Source: Cucumis sativus (lineage: Eukaryota > Streptophyta > Magnoliopsida > Cucurbitales > Cucurbitaceae). From it: a stretch of DNA of 64,000 nucleotides. Below the pieces are notes generated by a model that saw only the letters and a program-made list of their open reading frames with translations, searched no databases and had not been told where the DNA came from. Each line of letters starts with the position of its first letter. The stretch's first letter is position 1. The position numbers were made by a program, and so were the translations under genes. Shown piece after piece: positions 33,230 to 44,539 of this stretch. The stretch spans positions 24,438,607 through 24,502,606 of the forward strand of contig NC_026656.2 of assembly GCF_000004075.3 (NCBI RefSeq), in the 5' to 3' direction.

Positions 33230-34245
33230 GTAATTATTTAATGGTTAAATTTTTATTTTGGTTCCTAAACTTTTCATCCGGTTCTATTTTGGTCTATGAA
33301 CTTTCAAAATTGTCTGTTTTGGTCACACTACCATCATAATTCTCTTAACTTTATAATGATGTGACTTTGCTATATTTGGATGATTAGGTTCTAGATTTAT
33401 CATGTTAATTAAATTGATTAAATAATAAATGAACTTTGCTAATTTATTCTATAAATTTTTTATGTTAAAGTAGAAATATAATTGACACGCTTTAATTAAA
33501 AAAACTCAAATTAAAAATTATTTTTTCTTTTTCTTTGAAACTTAAATCTCTCACATTTCATCTCGACACCCCAACCTTTATTTATTTTTTAAATTGAAAT
33601 ATATCTTGAAACAGATCAAAATAATGCTAATAAATAGAATAAACAATAAAACAGAAATGAGATCTTGATGTTTAACATCCATAACAAGGTAAAATAAACT
33701 AGAAAAATAAAAAAAAAGTATAACACTTGTTTATAATAAACTTTACAAATTTGTAAACAAATATTCCCACACAATAAATCGTAAAACTCAAAAAAATGAA
33801 GAAATAATTGGAAGGAAGAGGAAAAAAAAAAAAAAAACACCTCAATGAATCACAAAATATCTCTAACATGAGGCACTAAAAAATTTATATGTGGATGAAT
33901 CGTAATGACAATGCACCAAATTGGAAGTTGAGAAAGTAAAGTATAATGACAATGTGCCAAAATAGCGACGATCGTGAATTTTTTTAGTTAATTCTTCGAT
34001 AAAACATCAATTTATCGTCTAACTTTAACTAAAAATTAAAATCTTAAACTATTAAAACTGATTATCTTATTTGACATCCTAGTTATCTAAACATTAAGTC
34101 CACCCCACCATTCCGTTAGAAAGTTAACAAAATATTAACGGTAGAGACCAAAATATATTGTTTTTAAAAGTTTAGAGACTTAAACAATCACTTTTAAAAG
34201 TCGAGGGAAGAATGAAGTTTAGAGACTAAAACAGATTTTCTAAAT
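33230..34245. mobile_element. Non-autonomous element with long imperfect inverted ends
   Basis: The left end has ATTTTGGTTCCTAAACTTTT and, 40-70 bases in, TTTTGGTC motifs followed by ATTCTCTTAACTTT. The right end, read in reverse, has TTTTAGTCTCTAAACTT, then TATTTTGGTCTCTACCGTTA and GTTAACTTTC. The match covers roughly 120-150 bases at each end. The interior is AT-rich and non-coding. This fits a foldback or MULE-like non-autonomous DNA element. No target duplication was confirmed and the family is unnamed. Confidence 0.5.
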
Positions 34246-36233
34246 GAATCACAATGAACAATAGTAAGGAAAAGTCACGATCCCATCTTCTAACACAAGG
34301 CGAAACAACTACAACAAGATAATATAAATATTGCTCTTAAAAATAAAATGAACGACCAACCCTAACCAAAGAACTAAGTGACCTTTAAATATGCACAACT
34401 AAATCACAATGATCAACAATCCTAAATTCTTGAGCAAATTATACACGGAATAAAGGAAGATGTTAGTAGGAAAAACAGAAAAGACAACCACCGACAAGAA
34501 AATTATTTAGTAGAATGAACATTTTTGTATTATGTAGACCTATCCATTTTCAATATCAAGAAACCATAAAACAAATATTGCCAATCTCATATAACCTAAC
34601 AACTTCAAATAAATTTTAATATACTAACCATACATATATTTTTAATTTAGAGTTATTTTTTCAACCAGAAATGAACGGTTTTTAGTTCATATATTGATTG
34701 TAGGAGTAGTTTTAAATTTTGTTTAAAGGTTAAGAGTATTTTTAAAATTGTTATAGTTTAGGGGGAGTTTTTTAAAAGAAACTTTTAACGGGTTTCATCC
34801 AAAACTAAAGATAAAAGTATTTTTTAACCAATTTTAAAAGTTCGAGGGTATTTATGAAACTTTTAAAAGTTTAGAGGTATATTTGACCCAAAATATAAAG
34901 TTGAGAGTCACTTTTTTTTTATAAGTTAGCTTTGAAAAATTACATAAAATATAAAGAAAATTTAGAAAAATCACCTAGTACTTTATACATCAAATTTCAC
35001 TAATGTCCTAAAATTTTATTTATTATCTTAGGTAAGATTTCGTGTTTTTAGGACCATTTTAACCTTCATATGAATATTTAATATAATTGATTTTCGAAAA
35101 TATGACCTTAATTATATTATACCAAATTTATTATATAATTTATAGGGACATTTTTAAAATATCAAAATATTTACCCGCTATAACAAAATTGATTTTCCTT
35201 CTTCTTTCTTTATCCTTTCTATTTATTTTTATTTTTGTATAATGAGTTACTCTAAATTATCCACCCCCAATAACTATGTTGGGTGAGTTCTATCTTTCGG
35301 TCATGTTCTTAATTTTTTTGTTTATCATATCTTATGGTCTGTTAGATTTCACCCTAATACAAATAGTATTTTGTTTCATTACGACATATTTCGATCATCT
35401 TATTCATTTTTTTTGTTTAGTAAAGATTCCGTGAACAATATATACATTTATAATCTAATTCTCTTATGTGATTTATCAGATATATACATCTGCATATTTT
35501 TAATAATACATAAGTTGTGACACGTACAATTATTTTATTAACGTTAGTGCATATTTGTTTCATTAAACTTATTTATTTATTTTTTGTTTCTTAATGTGTC
35601 ATCAACAAAATAATATATTTATGTTATGTGATTTATTAGATATATACAATGATATATTTTCAATAAAACATAACTTCTATCACATATAGTTTCATTATTT
35701 ATCATTGCATATACAGATGATGTTATCAATATATACAATAATATGTATAGTGACTCATATAGTTCTATTATTTCTTGTCAGGTATGACCAAAATTTCTAT
35801 ATATTTCAATGGTTTTTTTTCAATAATTTATGTTATCAACATAATAGAATTAATCACGTATATATTTACATAAAGTATCTAATAAATGCAAATCTTAATC
35901 TATTTTTCTTATTTCATTTTTATATTATTAATAATAAATATGAGTAAATTGGTCATTTGGACTCTACATTTGTGTACGTGAGAGGTTTGTAAATATTTTT
36001 GCCAATTTTTTCATTTTGAAGAATTTTCCACTTTCTTGATCCACCTATAATTGTTATCTTAGTTTCTTCTTCTTCTTCTTCTTTTTTTTTTTTTTGATTT
36101 TTAATATCCACACACCAAAACATGGATGATTATTGAACTGAAAACCCAACCCAACTCCAAGACACTGACAGATAGAGCCTAACGGATATTATTTTGGCTG
36201 AATTCCACATCCAATCTCCATCTCACAAAAAAA
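34246..36233. other. Spacer before CYP89A copy 2, with degenerate repeats
   Basis: No gene recognised. At 34680-34930 several short motifs like (a)aaacttttaaaagttt(a/c)gagg recur. At about 35465 and 35625 the same sequence (tatgtgatttat(c/t)agatatatac) appears about 160 bases apart, marking a diverged two-unit tandem duplication. A TTC microsatellite followed by a T-run lies at about 36064-36095. The promoter of copy 2 should be in the last 200 bases. Confidence 0.5.
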
Positions 36234-37772
36234 ATGGAGAATTGGTTCATCGTCCTCGTCTCCTTCTCCATCTGCTCTCTTCTCACCTCCATTTTCACCC
36301 TTCTCCGTACCTCCTCCAAGCTTCCACCAGGCCCTCCTTCAATCCCCATCCTCACCAATTTCCAGTGGCTCCGCAAATCCACCCTCCAAATCGAGTCTCT
36401 ACTTCGTAGTTTCGTCGCAAAATATGGCCCCATCATCACCCTCCCCATCGGCACCCGCCCCGTCATCTTCATCGCCGACCCCTCCATCGCCCACAAGGCC
36501 CTCGTCCTCAACGGCGCCCTCTTCGCCGATCGTCCACCGGCGCTACCTGTTGCCAAGATCATTACCTCCAACCAACACAACATTAACTCTGCCTCTTACG
36601 GCCCACTCTGGCGCCTCCTCCGCCGTAATCTCACTTCCCAAATCCTCCATCCTTCCCGTCTCAAATCCTACAGTGAAGCTCGCAAGTGGGTTTTGGATGT
36701 CCTTATTAATCGGTTTGTTTCTCAGTCTGAATCGGGAAATCCCGTTTGTGTTATTGAACATTTTCAGCATGCTATGTTCTGTTTGTTGGTGTTGATGTGT
36801 TTTGGGGATAAGCTTGAGGAGTCCCTGATCAAGGAAATTGAAGACGTGCATCGAGTTTTGCTTTTGAATTTTCAACGTTTTAGCAATCTTGATTTGTTGC
36901 CTAAATTGTCCAAGATTTTCTTCCGAAAACGTTGGGAGGCATTTCTTGAAATCAGAAGAAAGCAAGATAAAGTCGTCATCCCATTGATTGAATCAAGAAG
37001 AACAGCCATCCAAAACAGAGCAAGCAGTGCCAAAAATGAAGACAAAGAAGGTTTTGTGTTTTCATATGTGGACACACTGCTTGATTTAAAGCTCCCTGAA
37101 GAGGACAATAGAAAGCTCACTGATGAGGAGATGGTCACCCTGTGCTCGGAGTTCCTCTCCGGCGGCACCGACACAACTGCCACGGCGCTGCAATGGATAA
37201 TGGCAAATTTAGTGAAGAACCCAGAAATCCAGAATAAGCTTTTGTCAGAAATGAAAGGAGTGATGGGAGATGGATCAAGGGAGGAGGTAAAGGAAGAGGA
37301 TTTGGAGAAACTACCATATCTGAAAGCTATGATTTTAGAGGGATTAAGAAGACACCCACCAGGGCATTTCTTGTTGCCACACGCAGTGAAAGAAGACACC
37401 ATATTGGAAAATTATGTGATACCAAAGAATGGTATAGTAAATTTCATGGTGGCGGAGATAGGTTGGGATCCAAAAGTGTGGGAAGATCCGATGGCGTTTA
37501 AGCCGGAGAGGTTCATGAAAGGCAACGAAGGAGAAGGAGTTGAGTTTGATATAACAGGAAGCAAAGAGATAAAGATGATGCCTTTCGGAGCAGGGAGAAG
37601 GATGTGTCCTGGATTAGGCCTTGCAATTCTTCATTTGGAGTACTTCATTGCAAATTTGGTATGGAGATTTGAGTGGAAGGAAGTAAAGGGAGAGGAAGTT
37701 AGTCTTTTGGAGAAGGTAGAGTTCACAGTGGTGATGGAGAAGCCTCTTAAAGCCAACATTATTCCAAGGTGA
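36234..37772 (+). CDS. CYP89A: CYP89A cytochrome P450, copy 2
   Basis: Intronless, 512 residues, all P450 signatures present: membrane anchor about 4-22, hinge LPPGPP at 30-35, C-helix WRLLRRN at 126-132, I-helix GGTDTT at 310-315, ExxR E369-R372, PERF at 424-427, and heme loop [10 protein letters not shown] at 451-460 with Cys 458. The middle part ([20 protein letters not shown]) is the most divergent of the five copies. The tail EVKGEEVSL groups it with copies 3 and 5. It faces copy 3 tail to tail, and their 3' flanks are still alignable as an inverted repeat. The leader ATTCCACATCCAATCTCCAT is shared in modified form with copies 3 and 5. Confidence 0.93.
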   Translation: MENWFIVLVSFSICSLLTSIFTLLRTSSKLPPGPPSIPILTNFQWLRKSTLQIESLLRSFVAKYGPIITLPIGTRPVIFIADPSIAHKALVLNGALFADRPPALPVAKIITSNQHNINSASYGPLWRLLRRNLTSQILHPSRLKSYSEARKWVLDVLINRFVSQSESGNPVCVIEHFQHAMFCLLVLMCFGDKLEESLIKEIEDVHRVLLLNFQRFSNLDLLPKLSKIFFRKRWEAFLEIRRKQDKVVIPLIESRRTAIQNRASSAKNEDKEGFVFSYVDTLLDLKLPEEDNRKLTDEEMVTLCSEFLSGGTDTTATALQWIMANLVKNPEIQNKLLSEMKGVMGDGSREEVKEEDLEKLPYLKAMILEGLRRHPPGHFLLPHAVKEDTILENYVIPKNGIVNFMVAEIGWDPKVWEDPMAFKPERFMKGNEGEGVEFDITGSKEIKMMPFGAGRRMCPGLGLAILHLEYFIANLVWRFEWKEVKGEEVSLLEKVEFTVVMEKPLKANIIPR

Positions 37773-39355
37773 AAAGCCTCTTAAAGCTTTGTGCCTTGTG
37801 AGTCCAAATTAAATGCAAAGGCAGGCTAAACACAACACAAGACTAAGGCTTTGCTTTCGCTACTTAGTTATGTAAGAAATTGAATCATGTATTAGCACAA
37901 ATATGAACCTGTTCTACTCAATTAACTGCATTTGCATTAGGTACAAAAGAGATATGAGTAAATTCAGCTTAAATTATAAGCTTGGTAGCTTGTGTCTAAA
38001 AGGTTTATGAAGTTTAAAAAATATGAAATATAGAACTTACTATTGGTTGATTGTTACATCATGTTTTCAAATTTGGTTGATAAAGTAAAAGTAAGCTTAG
38101 TTTAATTGATATGGTCTTTCTCGGTATAGATTGAATGTTTCACCCACCAATATTATACTAAAATATATGAATTGATTAATATATATTTGTCAAAACTTTT
38201 GGATTTATTTAGTCTTTATAGTTGGATCAAAATTCATAAATAGTAACTATAGTATGATTTAATAAATCATTCATGTCTAGATCTTACGCTGGACCTATTT
38301 AATTATGAATGTCTTATCAAACTATAGTGCTAAATTCTAATTATAAAGCATAGGAATTGAACTAGGTTATAAATCTCTCCAAACCACCGTCAGAAATATC
38401 ACCAACTATCTAAGTGTAGCATGCGCGAGGATATTTTGTTAAGTAAGTACATCGTTGTACTTATCTATCAAGAAACAATAAAAGTGACACACAATTAACT
38501 TAACTCTTTACAAAATCGTTTATGCTGTGTCTAAGTGCAAGACCCCTCTCCATTGATCTTAGGCTTCCCTAATAATGTGTATTAGTGAATAACATTTAAG
38601 GTGAGACTCTTTCTCACTCATACTTTTTATCTTTCTCAGACACTCCTCCATTATCGATTTATGTGGGCCTCAGACCCACCCAACACTACCCTGCATCCGT
38701 ACCAGACAACATCTTTACTTGTCTGGAAGGTTTGTTAGAGGCCACCCAATATAGAATTAACTTTGGAATTTCTATGATCGATCCACAGAAAAGGAAGGTG
38801 CACCTCGATATATGTTGTAACATGCATTTAATTCTTTTAAGTCTATCTTAACTTTACTTTCATGTTCGCAGAATCCCTTAAATTCAGATGTGATATTAGT
38901 TCATTTATTTTTCCTCTTAAACTTAGGGCGTGACGTGCCCACCAACTTGTGCTTAGTTGGTCCCAACCTACCTCTTACTATCCATTTCTAACTTTATTGT
39001 GTCTAATTTTACTTTAGCTGTTTTTGTAGTTAATTACTTTCGATATAGTTAGAGGATATTATCGATCATCGCACTTATTTCACCTTTAATTAACAAATGA
39101 ATCCGGTTAAAATCACAACTTAAAAAATTCCTCCAAATATGTCCTTTGTACAAAGTACTAAAATTGTAATTTAATTAACTTTAAATATATATACCTAATG
39201 CAAATGGAGTTGATTGGGGTAGAGGTAGTTCGTATTTGTGCTTAATACATAATTAAGTAGTCAAAGCCAAGGTTTAGTCTTGACTCTTGGGATTAAACTA
39301 ATCTATGAATTTGGACTTGTAAATAACAAATCACAAACCACAAAGCAGGCCAAAT
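37773..39355. other. Convergent 3' flanks of CYP89A copies 2 and 3
   Basis: The first 170 bases (to about 37945) and the last 170 (from about 39185) are imperfect reverse complements; for example CATTTGCATTAGGTA at about 37930 answers TACCTAATGCAAATG at about 39191. These are homologous 3' untranslated regions from the inverted gene duplication. The middle holds no gene I recognise. A 62-codon frame at 38663-38851 has no family resemblance. Confidence 0.7.
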
Positions 39356-40897
39356 TCACCTAGGAATTATGTCAGCTTTCAAAGGTTTTTCCATCACCAC
39401 TGTGAACTCTATTTTCTCTCCCAAACTAACTTCATCTCCCTTTACTTCCTTCCATTCAAACCTCCATACCAAATTTGCAATGAAGTACTCCAAATGGAGA
39501 ATCGCCAGAACAAATCCAGGACACATCCTTCTTCCTGCTCCGAACGGCATCATTTTTATCTCTTTGCTTCCTGTTATATCAAACACAGCTCCTTCTCCTT
39601 CACCGCCTTTCAAGAACCTCTCCGGCTTAAATACCATTGGATCTTCCCACACTTTTGGATCCAACCCCATCTCCGCCACCATGAAATTTACTGTCCCATT
39701 CTTTGGTATCACATAGTTTTCCAATATCGTGTCTTCTTTCACTGCATGTGGTAACACGAAATGCCCTGGTGGGTGTCGTCTTAATCCTTCTAAAACCACT
39801 GCTTTTAGATATGGAAGTTTCTCCAAATCCTCTTCCTTCACCTCATCCTCTGTTGATCCATTTCCCATTACTCCTCTAATTTCTGCCAAGAGTTTGTTCT
39901 GGATTTTTGAGTTTTTCACTATATTCGCCATTATCCATTGCAGTGCTGTTGAGGTGGTATCCGTGCCTGCGTTGAGGAACTCTGAGCATAGGGTGACTAT
40001 TTCCTCATTAGAAAGCTTTCTATTGTCCTCATTGGGGAGCTCCAAATCGAGCAATGTGTCCACATATGACACCACAAATTCTTCTTTTTCTTCATTTTGA
40101 GCTTTGTTGGCCCTGTTTTTATTGGCCTTCCTTCGTTCTTCGATCAAACGATTTAGGACATTCTCTTGGTTTTTTCTTATTTGGAGAAAGGCCTCCCAAC
40201 GTTTTCTGAGCAAAATCTTTGTGAATTTAGGCCAGAAATTGAAAATGTTGAAACGCTGAAAACTCAATATAAGCTCTCGCTCTACTTTCTCGACTTCACG
40301 AATCTGGGACTCCTCAAGCTTATCCCCAAAACACATCAACACCAACAAACAAAACATGGCATATTGAAAATTCTCGACGACTAAGACGGGTATTTTAGAT
40401 TGTGAGTGAGATTGAAGGCGACTGAGAAGAATATCCAAAACCCACCTGCGAGCTTGGCTGTAGAATACGATACGAGAAGAATGGAGGATTTGGGAAGTGA
40501 GATTGCGACGGAGGAGGCGCCAGAGTGGACCGTAAGATGCAGAGCTAATGCTGTATTGATTGGAAGAGATGACCTTGCTCAAGGGAGGTGCCGGAGGACG
40601 GTCGGCGAAGAGAGCGCCGTGTTTGAAAAGAGCTTTATGAGCAATGGAGCGGTCGGCAATGAAGACGACGGGGTGGTTGCCAATAGGGAGGGTGACGACA
40701 GGGCCATATTTGGTGACGAAACTGCGAAGAAGAGATTCAATTTGGAGAGGGGATCTGCGGAGCCATTGAAAATTAGTGAAGATGGGAATTGAAGGAGGGC
40801 CCGGTGGAAGGTTGGAGGAGGTTCGAAAATGGGTAAAAATGGAGGTGAGAAGAGAGGAGATGCAGAGGGAAACGAGGATGACGAACCAAATCTCCAT
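39356..40897 (-). CDS. CYP89A: CYP89A cytochrome P450, copy 3
   Basis: Intronless, 513 residues from the ATG complementary to 40895-40897. The open frame continues 74 codons further upstream, but that extension lies across the probable promoter: a TATATATA box is at 40960-40968 about 65 bases before the ATG, and MEIWF matches its paralogues. Motifs: anchor, hinge LPPGPP at 30-35, C-helix WRLLRRN, I-helix AGTDTT at 310-315, ExxR E370-R373, heme loop [10 protein letters not shown] at 452-461 with Cys 459. The middle ([20 protein letters not shown]) resembles copy 1, while the C-terminal third ([12 protein letters not shown]) resembles copies 2 and 5, so the gene is a patchwork. Asn 29 in SSNLPPGPP replaces the Lys seen in the other copies. 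Confidence 0.93.
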   Translation of the reverse strand: MEIWFVILVSLCISSLLTSIFTHFRTSSNLPPGPPSIPIFTNFQWLRRSPLQIESLLRSFVTKYGPVVTLPIGNHPVVFIADRSIAHKALFKHGALFADRPPAPPLSKVISSNQYSISSASYGPLWRLLRRNLTSQILHSSRIVFYSQARRWVLDILLSRLQSHSQSKIPVLVVENFQYAMFCLLVLMCFGDKLEESQIREVEKVERELILSFQRFNIFNFWPKFTKILLRKRWEAFLQIRKNQENVLNRLIEERRKANKNRANKAQNEEKEEFVVSYVDTLLDLELPNEDNRKLSNEEIVTLCSEFLNAGTDTTSTALQWIMANIVKNSKIQNKLLAEIRGVMGNGSTEDEVKEEDLEKLPYLKAVVLEGLRRHPPGHFVLPHAVKEDTILENYVIPKNGTVNFMVAEMGLDPKVWEDPMVFKPERFLKGGEGEGAVFDITGSKEIKMMPFGAGRRMCPGFVLAILHLEYFIANLVWRFEWKEVKGDEVSLGEKIEFTVVMEKPLKADIIPR

Positions 40898-41837
40898 TTC
40901 TTTTGTGCGTTGGAGATGGAGAATGTTGAAATCAGCAAAAAAAAAAGAACCCCATAGGCTATATATATGCTTGTGGCACAAGCAACAGAGGCCACACTTT
41001 TCTTCTTCTTTTCTTTTTGTTACTATTATTAGGAAAAATATATAATAATATAGTTGCAAAAGATACTCAATGAGAGGAAAATGTTTTTGAGCTCCTAACA
41101 AAATTATAACGGGAAACATGTCACTCTATTTTCTAAATTATAAAAGTACCAAATTTAAAAGTTGATAAACTTACATTTCATGGTCATATGATAATCGTTT
41201 TATAATACTCATTTTGTCATATTTGCATATGCAAAAAGTAAGTGTAGCTATTTTTTTCTAAATGTTTTTTTATGTAATATTTTCTAAAGTTTTTACACAT
41301 ATAACAAAATAATTTGGAGAGAACAAAATTAGATACAACTTTTGAAGGATGTGACTTATAGACCATGGCAATAGTCATATTGGATATTTTCTTATAATCC
41401 TAAATATTTGGAAAAAACTTGTTGTGAAACTTATAGTCATATCAACTATAACCCTTTACTTTTCTAAATAAATGAATTTAGACTTTTGTTCAAAGTTTCA
41501 TTGAGAATTGTTCACCAATTTACACAAAGTAAAACCACAATTGAATATTTGATAATCAATGCTAGGACAATACAAATTATAATAACTACAAACTTCAAGT
41601 TTTCTCACAAACTTCGTCGTAAGTACGACACACTCAAATGAGAAACCCTAAATCACTAAATTAAAGTGTGTTCCCAACTTATTCTCTTCGTTAAAGAATG
41701 GTTGGCGTGGGATCCTTGTTAGAAGGCAAAAGGAACAAGTTGAGAGCATAAGATGGATAGAGAAAGCTTGATAGTTTTGTTCTACCATCTTATCATCTAA
41801 AGGCAGGAAAAATTTTGAAAATTTCCATACGTACAAA
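40898..41837. other. CYP89A copy 3 promoter side and spacer
   Basis: The first 80 bases hold the leader and TATA box of copy 3. The remainder is AT-rich with no gene recognised, up to the Copia relic. Confidence 0.6.
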
Positions 41838-42735
41838 AGTATTGTAGGAGCACTACAATATGTAACAATCACAAGACCTGAAATAGCTTACTTAGTGAAC
41901 CGTGTCTGTCAATTTATGCACAGTCCAAAACTATCACACTGGCAAGCAGTGAAAAGAATCCTTCGATACCTCAAAGGAACATTGAAACATGGGCTGCTAC
42001 TAAAGGAATCTACCAACTTTACACTTCAGGCCTTTGCTGATGTTGACTGGGCATCACATCCTGATGACAGAAGCTCAACATCCGAAATATGTGTGTACTT
42101 TTTCAGAAATTTAATCACTTGGGATCTAAAAAGCAACAAACAGTGTTTAGATCAAGTATTGAAGTAGAATTTCGTTGCCATGCAAATGTAGCCACTGGAC
42201 TTGTATGGTTAGCCTCTCTCTTCAAAGAAATGAAGATCCTTCTACCAAAACCACAAATATTGTGGTGTGACAATCTTGGAGCTGCTCACCTAAGCGCAAA
42301 TCCAATACTTCACTCAAGAACAAAACATGTAGAGCTAGACATTTATTTTGTGAGAGACCTTGTTCTGCAACGAAAGATTACAGTTCAACATCTTCCAGCA
42401 ACAATTCAAGTTGCAATTATATTGACTAAGCCACTATCTGCACATTCCTTCATTCCACTTCGAGCAAAACTAGGTGTTACACATGCTGCAGACATTGGCT
42501 TGAGGGGGGATATTAAGGCTGCTCACTAACACACATTTTAAAACTGTTACTAAACAGTTTAGTTATTTACTGTTATTAAACAGTTTGGTTGTTTACTTTT
42601 ATCACTAAATTAACAAAATAATGAAAATGAATAGTGAGAAAAGAATGTACTGTAGTCATTAGTTGCCAATCAAAAGGAAACCAGAAACTACTCACAATTG
42701 TCAATAAAATTGGAATTCAGGCCTTACTTTTGTAG
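41838..42735 (+). mobile_element. Ty1/Copia 3' end relic (reverse transcriptase end, RNase H, LTR start)
   Basis: The reading contains RPEIAYLVNRVCQFMHSP-type sequence, SHWQAVKRILRYLKGTLKHG and ADVDWASHPDDRSSTS, the classical end of Copia reverse transcriptase and the RNase H region. After about 42480 a polypurine tract (TTGAGGGGGGA) is followed at about 42509 by what looks like the start of the 3' LTR. Only the 3' part of the element is present and it is broken, so it is an inactive fossil. The LTR end at about 42735 is a guess. Confidence 0.8.
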
Positions 42736-43065
42736 CGTGTAAGAAAGGAATGTATTCGTTAAGTGCGAACTCTGTGGAAAGTGTTAAGTTAATAAAGAGA
42801 AGTTATGTTTGTTTCGCTCCATTAGTATTTGTACTTATCGTTTAGTAGTTGAACTTAAGTTAAGTGTTGAAAGCTAAAGGGTTAAGTATTTCCCTTACAA
42901 TGAGTTGTTAAAGTCCCTTAAGCCATGCAATGAGACAGGTTGGAATGAGTTGTTTCGCTTACTAGGCGATCAACACGTCATCTCAGGATGGGATACGCGG
43001 TGAGTGTCTAGGTTGCACGTCCCCATCTGGTCGCAGGAGGTAGTATTTGGGGCAGGGCGTGACAA
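42736..43065. mobile_element. LTR-like fragment ending in GGGGCAGGGCGTGACA
   Basis: The block has GATGGGATACGCGGTGAGTG, then GGTTGCACGTCCCCATCTGG and ends GGGGCAGGGCGTGACA. I recall this wording from Ty3/Gypsy LTRs in Cucumis. It has no coding content and directly follows the Copia relic, which suggests nested or neighbouring insertions. The family is tentative. Confidence 0.45.
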
Positions 43066-43639
43066 TTTGTAATATAGTTTATTAGTGATAAACTTTAACA
43101 AATTTTGTTATATTTGCAATTTTGTTTTTGGAAATTTTGCTATGTATACTAATACTTTAAGTATAGTTGCTATATTTGTGTCTGTCTTTATATTTATAGT
43201 GAATTGCTTACTAAATAATTAACTTCATTAGTGTTATATATTTGGTATTTTGTTATATTTATGAAAATTAATCTATATAATTTTGATTAATTTTCGTAAA
43301 TGTAACAAACACAAAAATATTTACAACAAAATTAAAAAGCCCATGAAGTCGATAAAATGTTTTCATAATTCTAGATTTGGCTTTGATATTGCAGACGATT
43401 CATCACTTGTTCTTCTTCGTGTTTGCGATTTATTCATCTTTTCTTCTAGACTTCTTCAGCTCCTCTTCCAAATTTTGTTTCTTTTATTTTTAAACGATTT
43501 ATTCTTCTGTTTAAATTTCAACAATATTCAAGATTGTTTAAAAAGAATATTGAACTTCATCAAAATATTAACTTTATCTTTCTCGTATTCAAGAATATTA
43601 AGATTGTTTAAATATCACTTTGACATGATCTAAATGATC
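43066..43639. other. Spacer, no gene recognised
   Basis: AT-rich. It includes the motif GTTATATTTGCAATTTTG near 43105, a phrase that recurs in other non-coding repeats of the window (around 53385 and 54145). The frame at 43283-43633 is low-complexity and not supported. Confidence 0.5.
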
Positions 43640-44050
43640 GTTTACCTAGTCAACATGCTCGTTAGCAGGTCAACATGATCGTATATATTTGAAGCCCCTT
43701 TTTCCTTTGTTTAAAAAGAACTACACGATCGTGTGGATATGATATAAACAACAGCTTACCTTGTCAACATGACCGTTTAATATGGTTAATACAATCGTTT
43801 AGATTTGAATCCATTTTCACATTATTTAAAAAGAATTACACGATCGTGTAGATGTAGTGTAAACGATTGTTTACCATAGTCAATGCGATCATTTAGCGTA
43901 GTCAACACGCAATTGTTTATATTTGAAGCATGTTTTTTCATCATTAAAAAAAAAACTATACGATCGTATTAATACTACCTACACGGTCATGTTAATACTA
44001 CCTACACGATCGTGTATCATTTTCTACAAGATCATGTATAATGTTCGTTT
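43640..44050. repeat. About 115-120-bp degenerate minisatellite with ACACGATCGTGT palindromes
   Basis: Three diverged units start near 43668, 43783 and 43903. Each has (t)caa(c)a-cgatcgt-type sequence, then (t)atttgaa(g/t)c, a T-rich part and TTTAAAAAGAA-like sequence. The 12-base palindrome ACACGATCGTGT occurs at about 43727, 43837 and 44003; in the last two it extends to 14 bases (TACACGATCGTGTA). Related sequence is at 58130-58450. Confidence 0.7.
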
Positions 44051-44539
44051 AGAAAAATAATTATACGTGTGAGTGTGGACGATTAATGACTTGTTGACAT
44101 TTTATTGTATTTCATATTGTGGACTACGAGTTGTTATATTTTTTTTAAAACCCCCTATTATTTTTATAATAATAATTATTTATATTTGTAAATTATTATT
44201 CATAACTTTAAACATAGTTTAACTAATTAAAATTAGTGATATACTATTGTTACTTAAAAAAAGAGTACGTGTTTGAATGGACGCCATCAACAAACGCAAT
44301 GTCAATGTGCTTCGATGGAACCTATCAACTTCTAAATTCACTCATAACTCATATCTCTATTTTCCTTTTTTTTTTTTCAATGTCAACTCCCACTTTTCTT
44401 TTTCGTTTTTATTTAACTAATATTCTTCTAATTTGCTCACTTCAAAGTTGAAAAACTAACATGGAACTGCGTTGACAACACCATACATAACAATACATCA
44501 TTTTTATATTGGATTCAATCCCAAACAATTTACACAAAA
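44051..44539. other. Upstream region of CYP89A copy 4
   Basis: AT-rich sequence with no gene recognised; it should contain the promoter of copy 4. A 71-codon frame at 44236-44451 is unsupported. Confidence 0.5.

Noticed and set aside
40898-41119. N-terminal 74-codon extension of CYP89A copy 3
   Set aside because: The extension crosses a TATA box and precedes the conserved MEIWF start and membrane anchor; no paralogue has it.
43640-44050. Considered a CRISPR-like array because of regular palindromes
   Set aside because: Units are diverged and not separated by unique spacers, and the DNA is clearly plant nuclear.
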